Shown: positions 45,515 through 54,843, counted from the stretch's first letter. The stretch: DNA of 64,000 nt from Temperatibacter marinus (GCF_031598375.1 NZ_CP123872.1:2476501-2540500), one strand, 5' to 3'. Notes: generated by a model from the letters alone, not told the origin. Numbers and translations: made by a program.

Positions 45515-46314
45515 TAGCTCGCCCCCCCGAATACAATCACTGTTATGATCAAATTCGCTAATAGAATTGCAATGAAGGCAGAGACTACTGCATTTGTTGT
45601 TGCTTTACCGACCCCCGCTGCGCCGCCAGAGGAATTATACCCATGATAAGATCCCATAAGGGCGATAATAAACCCAAAGACTGCCGCTTTGACCATCGAG
45701 CTAATCACATCCGCTTGTTGAAGAAAGTCAGCTGTTACAGATAGATAAGTCCCACTTGCCAGGCCCAATCGCTCTGTGCCAATGATAAAGCCACCCAGCA
45801 CACCAATGATATTTGCGACGAGGACAAGAATTGGTAAAGTTATAATGCTGGCAATTAGTCTTGGCACTATTAAATATTTAAAAGGATCTGTCGATAGTGT
45901 GACCAGCGCATCGATTTGTTCCGTCACACGCATGGTACCAAGTTCTGCTGCCATCGCTGATGAAACTCGACCGGCAACCATTAATCCCCCTAGCACGGGC
46001 CCTAGCTCTCGAACAATTGCGATCACAACAACCCCGGGCACCACGCTTTCAGCATTAAATCGACTGCCCCCAACAAAAATTTGCTGAGCAAGAGCGGCGC
46101 CAGTAAAAAGAGCAGTCAGGCCTACAACGGGTAAGCTATTATAGCCTATTAACCACATTTGCTTCGCTATGAGGCGGCCATAAATTGGGGGGCGGATCAT
46201 ATGTGTGATGGCGGTCCATGTAAAAAGAGAAAGACGGCCTATTTCAGCAACAGCAGCCACAATGATGTGCCCAATTGCTTGCAAAAAGTTTGGTTTTTTA
46301 AGGAAGTTTAACAC
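45514..46314 (-). CDS. mlaE: ABC transporter permease MlaE
   Basis: A 266-residue MlaE/YrbE permease with about five to six TM helices and the conserved LGPVLGGLMVAGRVSSAMAAELGTMRVTEQIDAL region (positions about 105-140), ending in AVVSAFIAILLANLIIT. It moves glycerophospholipid across the inner membrane together with MlaF. First gene of the mlaE-mlaF-radA-cvpA-purF-SDR run on this strand. Confidence 0.93.
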   Translation of the reverse strand: MLNFLKKPNFLQAIGHIIVAAVAEIGRLSLFTWTAITHMIRPPIYGRLIAKQMWLIGYNSLPVVGLTALFTGAALAQQIFVGGSRFNAESVVPGVVVIAIVRELGPVLGGLMVAGRVSSAMAAELGTMRVTEQIDALVTLSTDPFKYLIVPRLIASIITLPILVLVANIIGVLGGFIIGTERLGLASGTYLSVTADFLQQADVISSMVKAAVFGFIIALMGSYHGYNSSGGAAGVGKATTNAVVSAFIAILLANLIITVIVFGGAS

Positions 46315-46395
46315 GTAAATGTTTCCTATATGTTCTATTTAGAGACTCAACTTAATCTGTCGTGTGAAAAAAATAAAGTGAAATCTTTTCAGGGC

Positions 46396-46420
46396 AAAAA
46401 TAAGGCCCGCGAAGCAGGCC
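46396..46420 (-). terminator. Rho-independent terminator of the DEAD-box helicase gene
   Basis: Read on the - strand, GGCCTGC and GCGGGCC pair (one T-G) around a TTC loop and are followed by TTATTTTTG. It lies 27 bases after the helicase stop, separating it from mlaE. Confidence 0.8.
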
Positions 46421-46446
46421 AAATCGTTTTTTATAATGTACCGCAT

Positions 46447-47949
46447 CTATTCGTGAATAGGGGCTGCTTCTGCCATAAAGGTTGGCAATTCTTTCCCCAT
46501 GCCCACGAAAGGTTCTTTTGGCATATCATCTGGAGCCGTCCTCACCTTCCGATTTGGGTTATCAAAATGGGCACTGTTCGGCATCGTTTCACGGCGTTGA
46601 TTACGTCCATAGCGACCACGGCCATAGCGGCCTCGACCTCTGTTATCACTGCGTGTGTTCTCGTTACGATTATTCTCAGAGCGAGAAGACTCGTTTCTTG
46701 AGTGTCGATCACTGCGACCCCGTCGTTGGTGACGTGAGGAGCCAGTGTCTTCCTCAGAGCTATTTTGCTCTGTTTGTTCTGACTTAGAGTGAGAGCGTTT
46801 CTTTGAACTGTCTCCAGCAAGAGCATTCAGATCTTCATTTTGATCAAACTTTTTATTGATCAACTTTTCAATGGCATCAACAAGCTTTGCATCGGTTTTA
46901 TTGGTTGCGGCAAGCGTATAAGCTGTGCCTTCACGCCCAGCCCGTCCTGTACGGCCAATTCTATGAACATAATCTTCAGCATTGATTGGAACATCAAAGT
47001 TAAAGACATGACTGACGGCCGCAACATCAAGACCTCGAGCTGCAACATCACTCGCAACAAGAATTTGAATTTCATTCGCCTTAAAACTTTCTAGAACCTT
47101 CGTTCGCTCAGATTGTTGCATGTCTCCGTGCAAAGCTTCTGCACTATAGCCATGACGTTTCAAACTATCGGCAACAATTTGAACATCTTTTTTGCGATTA
47201 CAGAAAATAATGCCATTCTGAAGGTCTTTAGAATATTCAAGTAAGTTTCTAAGTGCAGCTCTCTTTTTACGGCCATCAACTTTCACGAGATGCTGAGTAA
47301 TAGTCTCGGCTGTAGTATTTTGACGGGCAACCTCAATCTTTTTTGGATCCGAAAGAAATTGTTCTGTCAGTCGTGCTATGGGCGGAGCCATAGTGGCAGA
47401 AAAGAAAAGTGTCTGATGATTTTTTGTTATTAATTTGAAGATTTTCTCAATATCAGGAATGAAACCCATGTCCAGCATTCTGTCTGCTTCGTCAATCACG
47501 AGGATCTCAATGCCTGTCATCAGAAATTTGCCACGTTCAAAAAGATCAAGCAATCTTCCTGGTGTTGCGATAATCACATCAACGCCTTTATCTAAAAGCT
47601 TTTCTTGATCACCAAAATTTACACCGCCCATGATTAAGGCATGATTTAACTTGTGGTTTTTTCCGTAATTATCAAAATTCTCTGCGACTTGAACAGCTAA
47701 CTCGCGTGTAGGCTCTAGAATTAGGGAGCGCGGCATTCTTGCGCGACTTCTTCCATTTGCTAGGATATCAATCATAGGCAATGTAAAACTTGCCGTCTTT
47801 CCTGTGCCTGTTTGTGCGATACCAAGAACATCTCTACCCATAAGAGCGCTTGGAATTGTTTTTGCCTGGATTTCGGTCGGTTTTGTGTAGCCTGCATCTG
47901 ATACAGCGCTCAGGAGCTCTTCACTTAATCCCAGTACCTCAAAACTCAT
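46447..47949 (-). CDS. DEAD-box ATP-dependent RNA helicase (RhlE-like)
   Basis: A 500-residue helicase: Q motif (FEVLGLSEELLSAVSDAGYTKPTEIQ-type N-terminus), AQTGTGKT, PTRELA, DEAD in VIDEADRMLD, SAT, and HRIGRTGR. After residue 380 a basic, low-complexity tail rich in R, N, S and G contains RGRGRYGRGRYGRNQRR, an RG/RGY-type RNA-binding region. It probably unwinds structured RNA in ribosome assembly or cold adaptation. It is monocistronic with its own terminator. Confidence 0.93.
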   Translation of the reverse strand: MSFEVLGLSEELLSAVSDAGYTKPTEIQAKTIPSALMGRDVLGIAQTGTGKTASFTLPMIDILANGRSRARMPRSLILEPTRELAVQVAENFDNYGKNHKLNHALIMGGVNFGDQEKLLDKGVDVIIATPGRLLDLFERGKFLMTGIEILVIDEADRMLDMGFIPDIEKIFKLITKNHQTLFFSATMAPPIARLTEQFLSDPKKIEVARQNTTAETITQHLVKVDGRKKRAALRNLLEYSKDLQNGIIFCNRKKDVQIVADSLKRHGYSAEALHGDMQQSERTKVLESFKANEIQILVASDVAARGLDVAAVSHVFNFDVPINAEDYVHRIGRTGRAGREGTAYTLAATNKTDAKLVDAIEKLINKKFDQNEDLNALAGDSSKKRSHSKSEQTEQNSSEEDTGSSRHQRRGRSDRHSRNESSRSENNRNENTRSDNRGRGRYGRGRYGRNQRRETMPNSAHFDNPNRKVRTAPDDMPKEPFVGMGKELPTFMAEAAPIHE

Positions 47950-48087
47950 ATTGTTTTGGCCTTTTTATTATTTTGCAAAAATAGTTTCAATTTCGCCGCA
48001 GAATAGGCTTAACTAGCGTAAAGTCAATCTTGGAATCATCTAATCGGATGAAAATGAAGAATTATAGAGAAATAAAGGGGTGAACTG

Positions 48088-48792
48088 ATGCTTAAGTGTG
48101 ACACTTTAGTTTTCGTACCAGGCCTTATGGGCACGCATCTTATGTGGGAAATTCAAGAAGAGGCCCTTAAAGATCATATGAATGTAATTGTCGCCAATAC
48201 GCGAAAGGATACTTCCATCGCAGATATGGCCACACGCCTTCTGGATACAGTTCAGGGTAATTTCGCTATTTGCGGCTTATCCATGGGGGGGTATGTAGCC
48301 CTAGAGGTTCTCGCTCAGGCTTCAGAACGCGTATCACATTATGCTCTTTTAGACACAAATGCTCATGCCGATAGTGAAGAGGCTAAAAGCAAAAGAGAGC
48401 AGGGTATTAAACTGTCTGAAGAAGGGAAGTTCGAGGATGTTGTCAATGCGTTCTTACCGACAATCCTTGGCGAGCGTGCCCGTACTGACGATACAATCCT
48501 AAAAATGCTTAGAAAACAATGTGATGATACTGGAATGCAAGGCTTTATTAGGCAACAAAAGGCGATTATGGGCAGAAAAAACCATCTTGATTTGCTTGCT
48601 GAACATTCACAACCTTCGTTAATTTTATGTGGAAAAGAAGACATGCTTACACCGCCTCACCTTCATTATGAGATGGTTGAAAGATTACCTAATTCAGACT
48701 TTCAACTGCTTGGGGACTGCGGTCATATCTCAAGTATGGAGCGCCCGAATGCTGTTTTGAGTGCTTTGATTAATTTAATGCACCGTACATAA
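48088..48792 (+). CDS. Alpha/beta hydrolase
   Basis: A 234-residue cytoplasmic hydrolase with nucleophile S65 in CGLSMGGY, an acid in CGKEDMLTPP and the catalytic histidine in GDCGHISSMERP. The fold matches the large AB-hydrolase_6 group, so the substrate cannot be told. AAGGGG precedes the ATG. It lies 92 bases before prfC with no terminator between. Confidence 0.86.
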   Translation: MLKCDTLVFVPGLMGTHLMWEIQEEALKDHMNVIVANTRKDTSIADMATRLLDTVQGNFAICGLSMGGYVALEVLAQASERVSHYALLDTNAHADSEEAKSKREQGIKLSEEGKFEDVVNAFLPTILGERARTDDTILKMLRKQCDDTGMQGFIRQQKAIMGRKNHLDLLAEHSQPSLILCGKEDMLTPPHLHYEMVERLPNSDFQLLGDCGHISSMERPNAVLSALINLMHRT

Positions 48793-48884
48793 GAGGTTTA
48801 CAGCTCTTGTAACAGGCCTTGCAAAGCGGTCTATTCTCCTCTATTACCGCTGAATTATATTGACTTCTATAGGACTTTCTTCCC

Positions 48885-50468
48885 ATGGCGCATGAAGAGA
48901 TTATTCAAAATCGACGGACTTTTGCAATTATTGCTCACCCAGATGCAGGTAAGACGACGCTCACAGAAAAGCTCTTACTTTTTGGCGGTGCTATCCAGCA
49001 AGCCGGAGAAGTTAAAGCAAAAGGCGAACGCCGTCGGGCACGTTCTGACTGGATGAAAGTTGAACAGGAACGCGGCATTTCTGTTGCCAGTTCTGTCATG
49101 ACCTTCAACTATGATCAGAAGACTTTTAATCTGCTTGATACACCTGGCCACGAAGATTTCTCTGAAGATACTTATAGAACACTATCTGCTGTTGATAGTT
49201 CTGTTATGGTCTTAGACGCCGCAAAGGGGATTGAGACACAAACTCGCAAACTATTTGAAGTTTGTCGAATGCGCGATATGCCAATCATGACATTTGTGAA
49301 TAAAATGGACCGAGAGGCTCTTGATCCTTTCCATTTAATTGATGAAGTCGAACAAACTCTTGCAATTGACGTTACCCCGGCATCATGGCCGATTGGAATG
49401 GGCCGCGACTTTAAAGGGTGTTATGATTTAGTGAATGATCAGTTGGTTTTGTTTGATCGCGGAAAGGGCGATGTGATTCAAGATAGCATAAAGGTCGAAG
49501 GCTTAGAGGACCCAAAGCTGGATGAACTCCTGCCTGAACATCTTGTGGAAAAACTTAGAGAAGATGTTGAAATGGTTAGGGAATTATGCCCTCAATTTGA
49601 TCGACAAGCCTATCTTGAGGGAACAATGACTCCGGTATATTTTGGCTCTGCGGTCAATACTTTTGGAGTTCAAGAACTTCTTGATGGCCTTTCAAAAAGT
49701 GCCCCATCCCCTTTACCGGGAAAAGCTGTGGAAAGAAAAGTTGACCCGAATGAGAAAAAAGTAACAGGCTTTGTTTTTAAAATTCAAGCCAATATGGACC
49801 CGAAACATCGAGACCGTATGGCCTTCCTCAGAGTGGTTTCTGGCAAGTTTAAAAAAGGTATGAAACTCAAGCATGTCCGCAGTGGGAAGACCATGGCTAT
49901 TCACAACGCTACTCTTTTCTTGGCTCAAGACCGTGAGATCGCCGAGGAAGCTTTTGCTGGAGATATCATGGGGATACCGAATCATGGTAATTTAAGAATT
50001 GGTGATACATTGTCTGAGAGCGAAATCCTGCGCTATACAGGCATCCCTTCTTTTGCCCCAGAAATTCTACAAAAAGTACGCGCTGAAGATCCAATGAAAG
50101 CCAAACATTTGGGGCGTGCTCTTGGTCAGTTAGCCGAAGAAGGGGCTGCAAGTGTATTCAAACCCTACCTTGGTTCAGACTGGGTTGTGGGTGTTGTCGG
50201 TGCTTTGCAATTTGACGTTTTAGCTGACCGTATTCGCACAGAATATGAAGTGCCTTGTAAATTTGAGGCGACCACACTGATGACGGCTGAATGGATAGAA
50301 GGAGAAGCGAGGGAAGTGAAAAAATTCTGTGACCTCAATCGTGCTTCCATTGCAGAAGATCACTCAGGAGCCCCTGTGTACCTTGCAAGAAATAGTTGGC
50401 ATTTGGATAAAGCTAAAGAAGATTTTCCAAGTCTTAAGTTTTTGAAAACAAAAGAAGAAATATCTTGA
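48885..50468 (+). CDS. prfC: Peptide chain release factor 3
   Basis: A 527-residue translational GTPase. G1 is AHPDAGKTTLTEK, G3 DTPGHEDFSED, G4 FVNKMDRE; the RF3-specific ERGISVASSVM and AASVFKPYLGSDW segments are present. It recycles RF1/RF2 from ribosomes after termination. Length and domain order are normal. It converges with the LysE-family gene, whose stop is two bases away. Confidence 0.96.
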   Translation: MAHEEIIQNRRTFAIIAHPDAGKTTLTEKLLLFGGAIQQAGEVKAKGERRRARSDWMKVEQERGISVASSVMTFNYDQKTFNLLDTPGHEDFSEDTYRTLSAVDSSVMVLDAAKGIETQTRKLFEVCRMRDMPIMTFVNKMDREALDPFHLIDEVEQTLAIDVTPASWPIGMGRDFKGCYDLVNDQLVLFDRGKGDVIQDSIKVEGLEDPKLDELLPEHLVEKLREDVEMVRELCPQFDRQAYLEGTMTPVYFGSAVNTFGVQELLDGLSKSAPSPLPGKAVERKVDPNEKKVTGFVFKIQANMDPKHRDRMAFLRVVSGKFKKGMKLKHVRSGKTMAIHNATLFLAQDREIAEEAFAGDIMGIPNHGNLRIGDTLSESEILRYTGIPSFAPEILQKVRAEDPMKAKHLGRALGQLAEEGAASVFKPYLGSDWVVGVVGALQFDVLADRIRTEYEVPCKFEATTLMTAEWIEGEAREVKKFCDLNRASIAEDHSGAPVYLARNSWHLDKAKEDFPSLKFLKTKEEIS

Positions 50469-50470
50469 TG

Positions 50471-51085
50471 TTAGTTTTGTAGAGCGACTGCAAGGCCTGC
50501 GAGCATTAGCAAACTGCCCGTAATTTTATTGGGTAAAGTCGAGGTACTTTCCCGGCTGAATTTTTCTTGTATCTTTCTGGCTGTCACGATGTAGAACCCT
50601 TCAACAATAAAGGTAACAAGGACAACGATTGAAATGATGATGGTAATGTCGGTATTGCTCAGGTCTTCCAAATTTACAAAAGTTGGCAGCAAAGCTAAAT
50701 AAAAGAACATTACTTTTGGGTTTCCAATCGTTACAGCTAAACCTACAAAAAAGCTTTTTAGGAGTTGTCTAGAACCTTCTCTGCTAATTGTCGTATCCTG
50801 AGCGTGAGCTTTCCAAGCTTTATATCCTAAGAAAAATAAATAAGCGCCAGCTGCATATTTAGCTAAATAAAAAGAAGATCCTAACGTCTGAGCCAGAAAT
50901 TCTAAGCCGATCAAAGCAATAGTTAAATAGACCAGATCACCTAGTGTAATACCCACGAGAACGGCAAAAGCTGCGGGCATACCCTTGTTTAGGGATGTTG
51001 CAATGATCGTGAAAAATCCAGGGCCAGGTGTTGCACATAGGATTGTCATTGCAATTGTGAAAGCAATTAACGCTTCTATACTCAT
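50471..51085 (-). CDS. LysE/RhtB family amino-acid exporter
   Basis: A 204-residue membrane protein with six predicted TM helices and the family signature CATPGPGFFTIIATSLNKGMPAAF near the N-terminus, plus GNPKVMFFYLALLPTFV in the middle. Members export amino acids such as homoserine, threonine or lysine; specificity is not readable from sequence. Confidence 0.92.
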   Translation of the reverse strand: MSIEALIAFTIAMTILCATPGPGFFTIIATSLNKGMPAAFAVLVGITLGDLVYLTIALIGLEFLAQTLGSSFYLAKYAAGAYLFFLGYKAWKAHAQDTTISREGSRQLLKSFFVGLAVTIGNPKVMFFYLALLPTFVNLEDLSNTDITIIISIVVLVTFIVEGFYIVTARKIQEKFSRESTSTLPNKITGSLLMLAGLAVALQN

Positions 51086-51174
51086 AATTTTACTCGTTAT
51101 CTTAAATACGATAGGTTATTCATTCTTGGGTTCGGGTGATACCGGAAATTATAGCGCTAAGCAAGGAGGGAAGC

Positions 51175-51558
51175 ATGACTGAGACAGGTAAAGTAACTGG
51201 AATTGGTGGGTTATTCTTTAAAACGGATGATGTTGACGGCACAAAAGAATGGTATCGTCGTGTACTTGGTATTCAGGAAGACCAGCCGGGATATGGTATC
51301 TTATTCCCGTATGATCAAGATAAAGATGGCCTAAAAGCCTATAGCGTCTTCAGTTTGTTTAAATCAGACACTGACTATCTGAAACCTGGTACACAAGAGT
51401 TTATGTTAAATTTCCGCGTTAGCAATCTTGAAAATCTCATAGAAAAAATTAAAGCCCAGAATGTAGATGTAGAAGGTCCCGTGGCTGAAGAAGGCTGCGG
51501 AAAATTTGCCTGGATCGTAGATCCGAATGGCATAAAACTTGAACTCTGGGAACAATAA
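51175..51558 (+). CDS. VOC superfamily (glyoxalase/bleomycin-resistance-like) protein
   Basis: A 127-residue vicinal-oxygen-chelate protein: FFKTDDVDGTKEWYRRVLGI, then NLENLIEKIKAQNVDVEGPV and a C-terminal WIVDPNGIKLELWEQ strand that supplies the last metal ligand (E). The frame opens at 51136, but GGAGGG just before the ATG at 51175 decides the start. The substrate is unknown. It lies 15 bases before the next gene and probably shares its transcript. Confidence 0.86.
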   Translation: MTETGKVTGIGGLFFKTDDVDGTKEWYRRVLGIQEDQPGYGILFPYDQDKDGLKAYSVFSLFKSDTDYLKPGTQEFMLNFRVSNLENLIEKIKAQNVDVEGPVAEEGCGKFAWIVDPNGIKLELWEQ

Positions 51559-51573
51559 ATCTGGGACCTTGAA

Positions 51574-52644
51574 ATGATTAAGAAGAGTTTGTTTGCTTGT
51601 ATTGTCCTCATCGTTATATTCATTTTTTATCCGTCTCCTATTGAGCCAGCTTCGTGGAAAGCACCTGTGGATCAAGGTCTTACGGGTGAGTTTAGCCCGA
51701 ATAATAAATTGCAGTCTAGTATAGTCATTCCCTTGCCTTTCGGCGAAGGCCCGGAAGACTTAGCATTGGATCGGGAAGGAAGGATCTACGGGGGACTACA
51801 AGACGGGCGTATAGTCAGAACGACATCTTCAGACGATTATACGATTGAAGAATTTGTCATACTGGAAGGCGGGCGCCCACTGGGCCTTCATTTTGATTCT
51901 AAGGGCCATTTAATTGTCGCAGATGCCTTTCTAGGTTTGTTAAGTATATCTCCTACAAAAGAAATCACGGTTCTCAGCACTTCTGCCGGCGGCCTTCCTT
52001 ATAAATTTGTTGATGATCTAGACATAGATTCAAAGGGGATGATCTATTTTTCGGATGCCAGTTATAAATATGATCAACATGAATATAAACTGGATTTGCT
52101 GGAAATGAAGCCAAATGGTCGATTAATTGCGTATAATCCAAAAACATCAACGGCTCATGTTTTAAAGGATAATCTATATTTTGCTAATGGTATTGCCTTG
52201 AGCCAAAATGAAGATTTTGTTTTGGTGAATGAAACTTGGCAATATAGAATTACACGGGTATGGCTAAAAGGTGAGAAGGCTGGGCAAAGTGATGTTTTCA
52301 TCGATAATTTACCAGGCTTTAATGACGGAATTAGCAGCAATCGGCAGGGAACATTTTGGCTTGCTCTAGCATCGGCTAGAAAAGAAAATGTAGATGCCAT
52401 GCAGGAAAATATCTTTTTGAAAAAGATTATTTCCAAATTACCGAATTTCATGCAACCGAAACCAATTTATCAGGGGATCGTCATTGGATTGAATGAAGAA
52501 GGCCAAGTAACCCATAACTATCAAGATTATGACGGAGCAAAGGTTTATATGGTTACTTCCGTTCAACAAGAAGGAAATAAATTACTGTTAGGCAGTCTCG
52601 AAGCACCTCAAATGGTCATCTATGAGTTAAACGAGACGAAATAA
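51574..52644 (+). CDS. Strictosidine-synthase/SMP-30-like beta-propeller protein, membrane-anchored
   Basis: A 356-residue protein. An N-terminal hydrophobic segment (about residues 5-20) is an anchor or uncleaved signal, followed by a six-bladed propeller with EGPEDLALDREGRIYGG, YFSDASYKYD, FANGIALSQNEDFVLV and GFNDGISSNRQG. This matches the strictosidine-synthase-like (APMAP) group of lactonases/arylesterases. Bacterial members are mostly uncharacterised. Confidence 0.83.
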   Translation: MIKKSLFACIVLIVIFIFYPSPIEPASWKAPVDQGLTGEFSPNNKLQSSIVIPLPFGEGPEDLALDREGRIYGGLQDGRIVRTTSSDDYTIEEFVILEGGRPLGLHFDSKGHLIVADAFLGLLSISPTKEITVLSTSAGGLPYKFVDDLDIDSKGMIYFSDASYKYDQHEYKLDLLEMKPNGRLIAYNPKTSTAHVLKDNLYFANGIALSQNEDFVLVNETWQYRITRVWLKGEKAGQSDVFIDNLPGFNDGISSNRQGTFWLALASARKENVDAMQENIFLKKIISKLPNFMQPKPIYQGIVIGLNEEGQVTHNYQDYDGAKVYMVTSVQQEGNKLLLGSLEAPQMVIYELNETK

Positions 52645-52659
52645 TAGAAATGTTGGGAA

Positions 52660-52679
52660 GGCGAGCATTTGGGCTCGTC
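52660..52679. repeat. Hairpin at the 3' end of fliP
   Basis: GGCGAGC and GCTCGTC pair (one G-T) around the loop ATTTGG, between the converging propeller and fliP genes and reaching into the fliP stop. There is no clear T-tract, so termination is uncertain. Confidence 0.35.
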
Positions 52680-53469
52680 AACCACTCCCAGGTATGATGG
52701 GGGCACCGAAAGACCGAACAAGTGTGCCGACCAGCATGTTCCACCCATCCACTAATACAAAAAAGATAATTTTAAAGGGCAGGGCGATCATGATGGGGGG
52801 GAGCATCATCATACCCATAGACATAAGTATGGATGCCACGACCATATCAATCACAATGAAGGGGATGTAGAGCAAAAAGCCAATCTCAAATGCACGCCTA
52901 ACTTCACTAATCATAAAGGCGGGGACTAAGGTTGTAATGTCAATATCCATCGCATTTTCAGGCGATTCTTGTCCGCGTAGATCTAAAAATAGAATAATGT
53001 CTTTATCTCTGACTTGTGCCAGCATGAACTTCTTAAAGGGCACTTGAATGCGATTATAGGCTTCGTCTTCTTCAATTTGTTCATTAATCATGGGATTGAT
53101 TGCTGTTTCCCATGCTTCATCAAAAGTTGGCTGCATCACGAAGAATGTTAAAAATAAAGCGAGAGAGACCATAACCATGTTTGGCGGTGTTTGCTGCACC
53201 CCCATCGCACTTCTTAACAAGGAAAAGACGATTACAAACCGCGTAAAACTGGTCATCATGATAAGGATAGATGGCGCGAGTGAAAGAACAGTCATCAACA
53301 TAAGAAGCTGGACAACTCTACCGCTAACAGTTTCCCCGTCCCCCATACTCAAAGTCAATTCCTGCGCGGCTACAGGTGCCGCCATAAGCATGACAATTGG
53401 AAAAGCAAGAGCACTCACGATGATGAGCGATTTCTTGAAATATTTATGGGCGAAAAGAGTTCGTATCAT
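52678..53469 (-). CDS. fliP: Flagellar biosynthesis protein FliP
   Basis: A 263-residue export-gate protein with a signal sequence (about residues 1-35, ending VAAQ) and four TM helices. The FliP hallmarks RFVIVFSLLRSAMGVQQTPPN and FLLYIPFIVIDMVVASILMSMGMMMLPP are present. It forms the FliPQR core of the flagellar type III export apparatus; fliQ and fliR are in the divergent operon at 55643-56691. The start lies 6 bases after fliO, without an obvious ribosome-binding site, suggesting coupling. Confidence 0.96.
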   Translation of the reverse strand: MIRTLFAHKYFKKSLIIVSALAFPIVMLMAAPVAAQELTLSMGDGETVSGRVVQLLMLMTVLSLAPSILIMMTSFTRFVIVFSLLRSAMGVQQTPPNMVMVSLALFLTFFVMQPTFDEAWETAINPMINEQIEEDEAYNRIQVPFKKFMLAQVRDKDIILFLDLRGQESPENAMDIDITTLVPAFMISEVRRAFEIGFLLYIPFIVIDMVVASILMSMGMMMLPPIMIALPFKIIFFVLVDGWNMLVGTLVRSFGAPIIPGSG

Positions 53470-53475
53470 AAGGAG

Positions 53476-53811
53476 CTAATTCTTTTGATCAGATTTATAG
53501 TCAAGGCCACTATCTGTTAGTTCTTGCTGAAAATCAAGTGAGGACTTCTCTGGAGTGACGTCACAATCCACGCCGATTAACGAACATCCGTTAGCGCCAG
53601 AACTTATGAGATATCGCTTATTATACCACTCCACCACATGCAGCCGATTACGGCCATCAATAAATTTTGTCTCTTTGATGACAATAGTGGCTTCCTTACT
53701 CCCTAATTGGCCAGTCATTAAACCAGACCTCTTGAGGAGCCAAGCAAGAAGATACATGACTATCAGAATGACTATAAGGCCTGTTAGGGCAAATAAAATA
53801 TCAGTTTCCAT
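53476..53811 (-). CDS. fliO: FliO-like flagellar assembly protein
   Basis: A 111-residue protein with one N-terminal TM helix (ILFALTGLIVILIVMYLLAWLL) and a small soluble domain (FIDGRNRLHVVEWYNKRYLI, CSLIGV) that matches the FliO family in length and layout. Position directly before fliP supports it. FliO acts as scaffold for FliP ring assembly. Confidence 0.85.
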   Translation of the reverse strand: METDILFALTGLIVILIVMYLLAWLLKRSGLMTGQLGSKEATIVIKETKFIDGRNRLHVVEWYNKRYLISSGANGCSLIGVDCDVTPEKSSLDFQQELTDSGLDYKSDQKN

Positions 53812-53814
53812 TTC

Positions 53815-54138
53815 TTATATATCTCTATTTTTCTTTTCTGCTTCTTTGCGCTTAAGTGCATTTGCTTGATAGACATATTCCAAAATTCTTGAAACAGGAA
53901 TTAATGCCTCAAGTGGGATTGGACTATTCACATCATAGACATCAAGGATATCCGTTAAAGCTTTGTCTTGTCTTACTTTTACATCTTTATCAAAAGCAAT
54001 ATCGAGAATACGCTCCGCCAAAAATCCACGGCCTTTGGCTACAATATCAGGCCGCATAGTGTCACGGTCACTGTCTTTTAATGCAACGGCTTTGCGCTTT
54101 AAAATATCTTCTTTTGTATGATAATTTTTTTCTGTCAT
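53815..54138 (-). CDS. Small FlhB C-domain-like protein (FlhX/YlqH type)
   Basis: A 107-residue soluble protein. Its core (AKGRGFLAERILDIAFD, VKVRQDKALTDIL, SPIPLEALIPVSRILEYVY) follows the pattern of the cytoplasmic FlhB C-domain after its cleavage site: KG-x-G, D/P-x-L, IP, and a final helix with YVY. The NPTH cleavage motif is absent. A full FlhB is encoded at 56694, so this could be a spare C-terminal piece or competitor. The frame extends to 54189, but the ATG at 54138 (MTEKNY) is more likely. Confidence 0.72.
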   Translation of the reverse strand: MTEKNYHTKEDILKRKAVALKDSDRDTMRPDIVAKGRGFLAERILDIAFDKDVKVRQDKALTDILDVYDVNSPIPLEALIPVSRILEYVYQANALKRKEAEKKNRDI

Positions 54139-54180
54139 GAATAAATAATGACGAGATTTGGGCATCAATGCAAGGGAAAC

Positions 54181-54216
54181 TAGGGACATTTTTAAGAACT
54201 GTTAAATTATGGTAAC
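54181..54216. promoter_or_regulatory. Two-block motif upstream of the flagellar operons, shared with the chemotaxis array
   Basis: TAGGGACATT at 54181-54190 and GTTAAATTATGGTAAC at 54201-54216 repeat, in the same order, blocks at 6875-6884 and 6917-6933. They lie in the divergent region between the FlhB-like gene and flgB. The second block has GTTA/TAAC ends in inverted orientation. A CtrA site (TTAA-N7-TTAA) is considered but the match is imperfect. Confidence 0.45.
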
Positions 54217-54411
54217 ACTTTATAAAGATTATTGAATTATAGTCACCATAAGAAAATCTACCTTGTTTTATAGAGGCTGTAAGTGTAGTGTTTCTCTAAG
54301 GCACAAGTGATTGTGTTTGTTTTTCGCTTAGAATTTGCGTATGACTGTTCGACAAAATGTTGACCAATTCTGTAATTTTTGGCTGTATTCTGCCAATGGA
54401 GATGATGGTTC

Positions 54412-54843
54412 ATGGTTGATTATTCTACCTTGCCTATGCTGACAGCATTAAAAGATAAAATGCGGTGGTTAAACGCCAATCAGAGAGTGATATCTGAAAA
54501 TATTGCTCACGCAGATACACCAGGTTATAGAGCGAAAGAAATAGCAGAGCAGGACTTTTCTGGATTGGTAGACAGTTTGTCTGGCAATAAAACGGCTTCA
54601 GCCTCTAGTTTTAAGCTTGCAGGGTCAGACCCCGGTCATATTGGACAAAGAGCCCAATCGAATGGTTCTTATGTTGTGAATGAGCAAAAGGGTAACGAAG
54701 AAAGTCCAACGGGTAATAGCGTTGTTCTTGAGGAAGAAATGATTAAGTTGGCAGACAATCAAATGCAATATGGTATGGCATCTCGATTATACAAGAAAAA
54801 TGTTGCGCTGATTAAGGCTGCTTTAGGTAAATCTGGAAGATAG
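54412..54843 (+). CDS. flgB: Flagellar basal-body rod protein FlgB
   Basis: A 143-residue proximal rod protein with the rod-family N-terminal signature (LNANQRVISENIAHADTPGYRAKE) and a C-terminal helix (IKLADNQMQYGMASRLYKKN). Both helices form the coiled part of the rod. GGAG precedes the ATG. First gene of the flgB-flgC-fliE-fliQ-fliR-flhB-cckA run. Confidence 0.94.
   Translation: MVDYSTLPMLTALKDKMRWLNANQRVISENIAHADTPGYRAKEIAEQDFSGLVDSLSGNKTASASSFKLAGSDPGHIGQRAQSNGSYVVNEQKGNEESPTGNSVVLEEEMIKLADNQMQYGMASRLYKKNVALIKAALGKSGR

Noticed and set aside
46330-46446. Plus-strand open frame over the helicase 3' end
   Set aside because: Covers the helicase terminator and the antisense of a secure gene; no ribosome-binding site or family.
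54300-54316. Possible sigma-54 promoter upstream of flgB (GGCAC followed by TTGTG)
   Set aside because: The GG and GC dinucleotides do not have the required spacing and TTGC is not matched.
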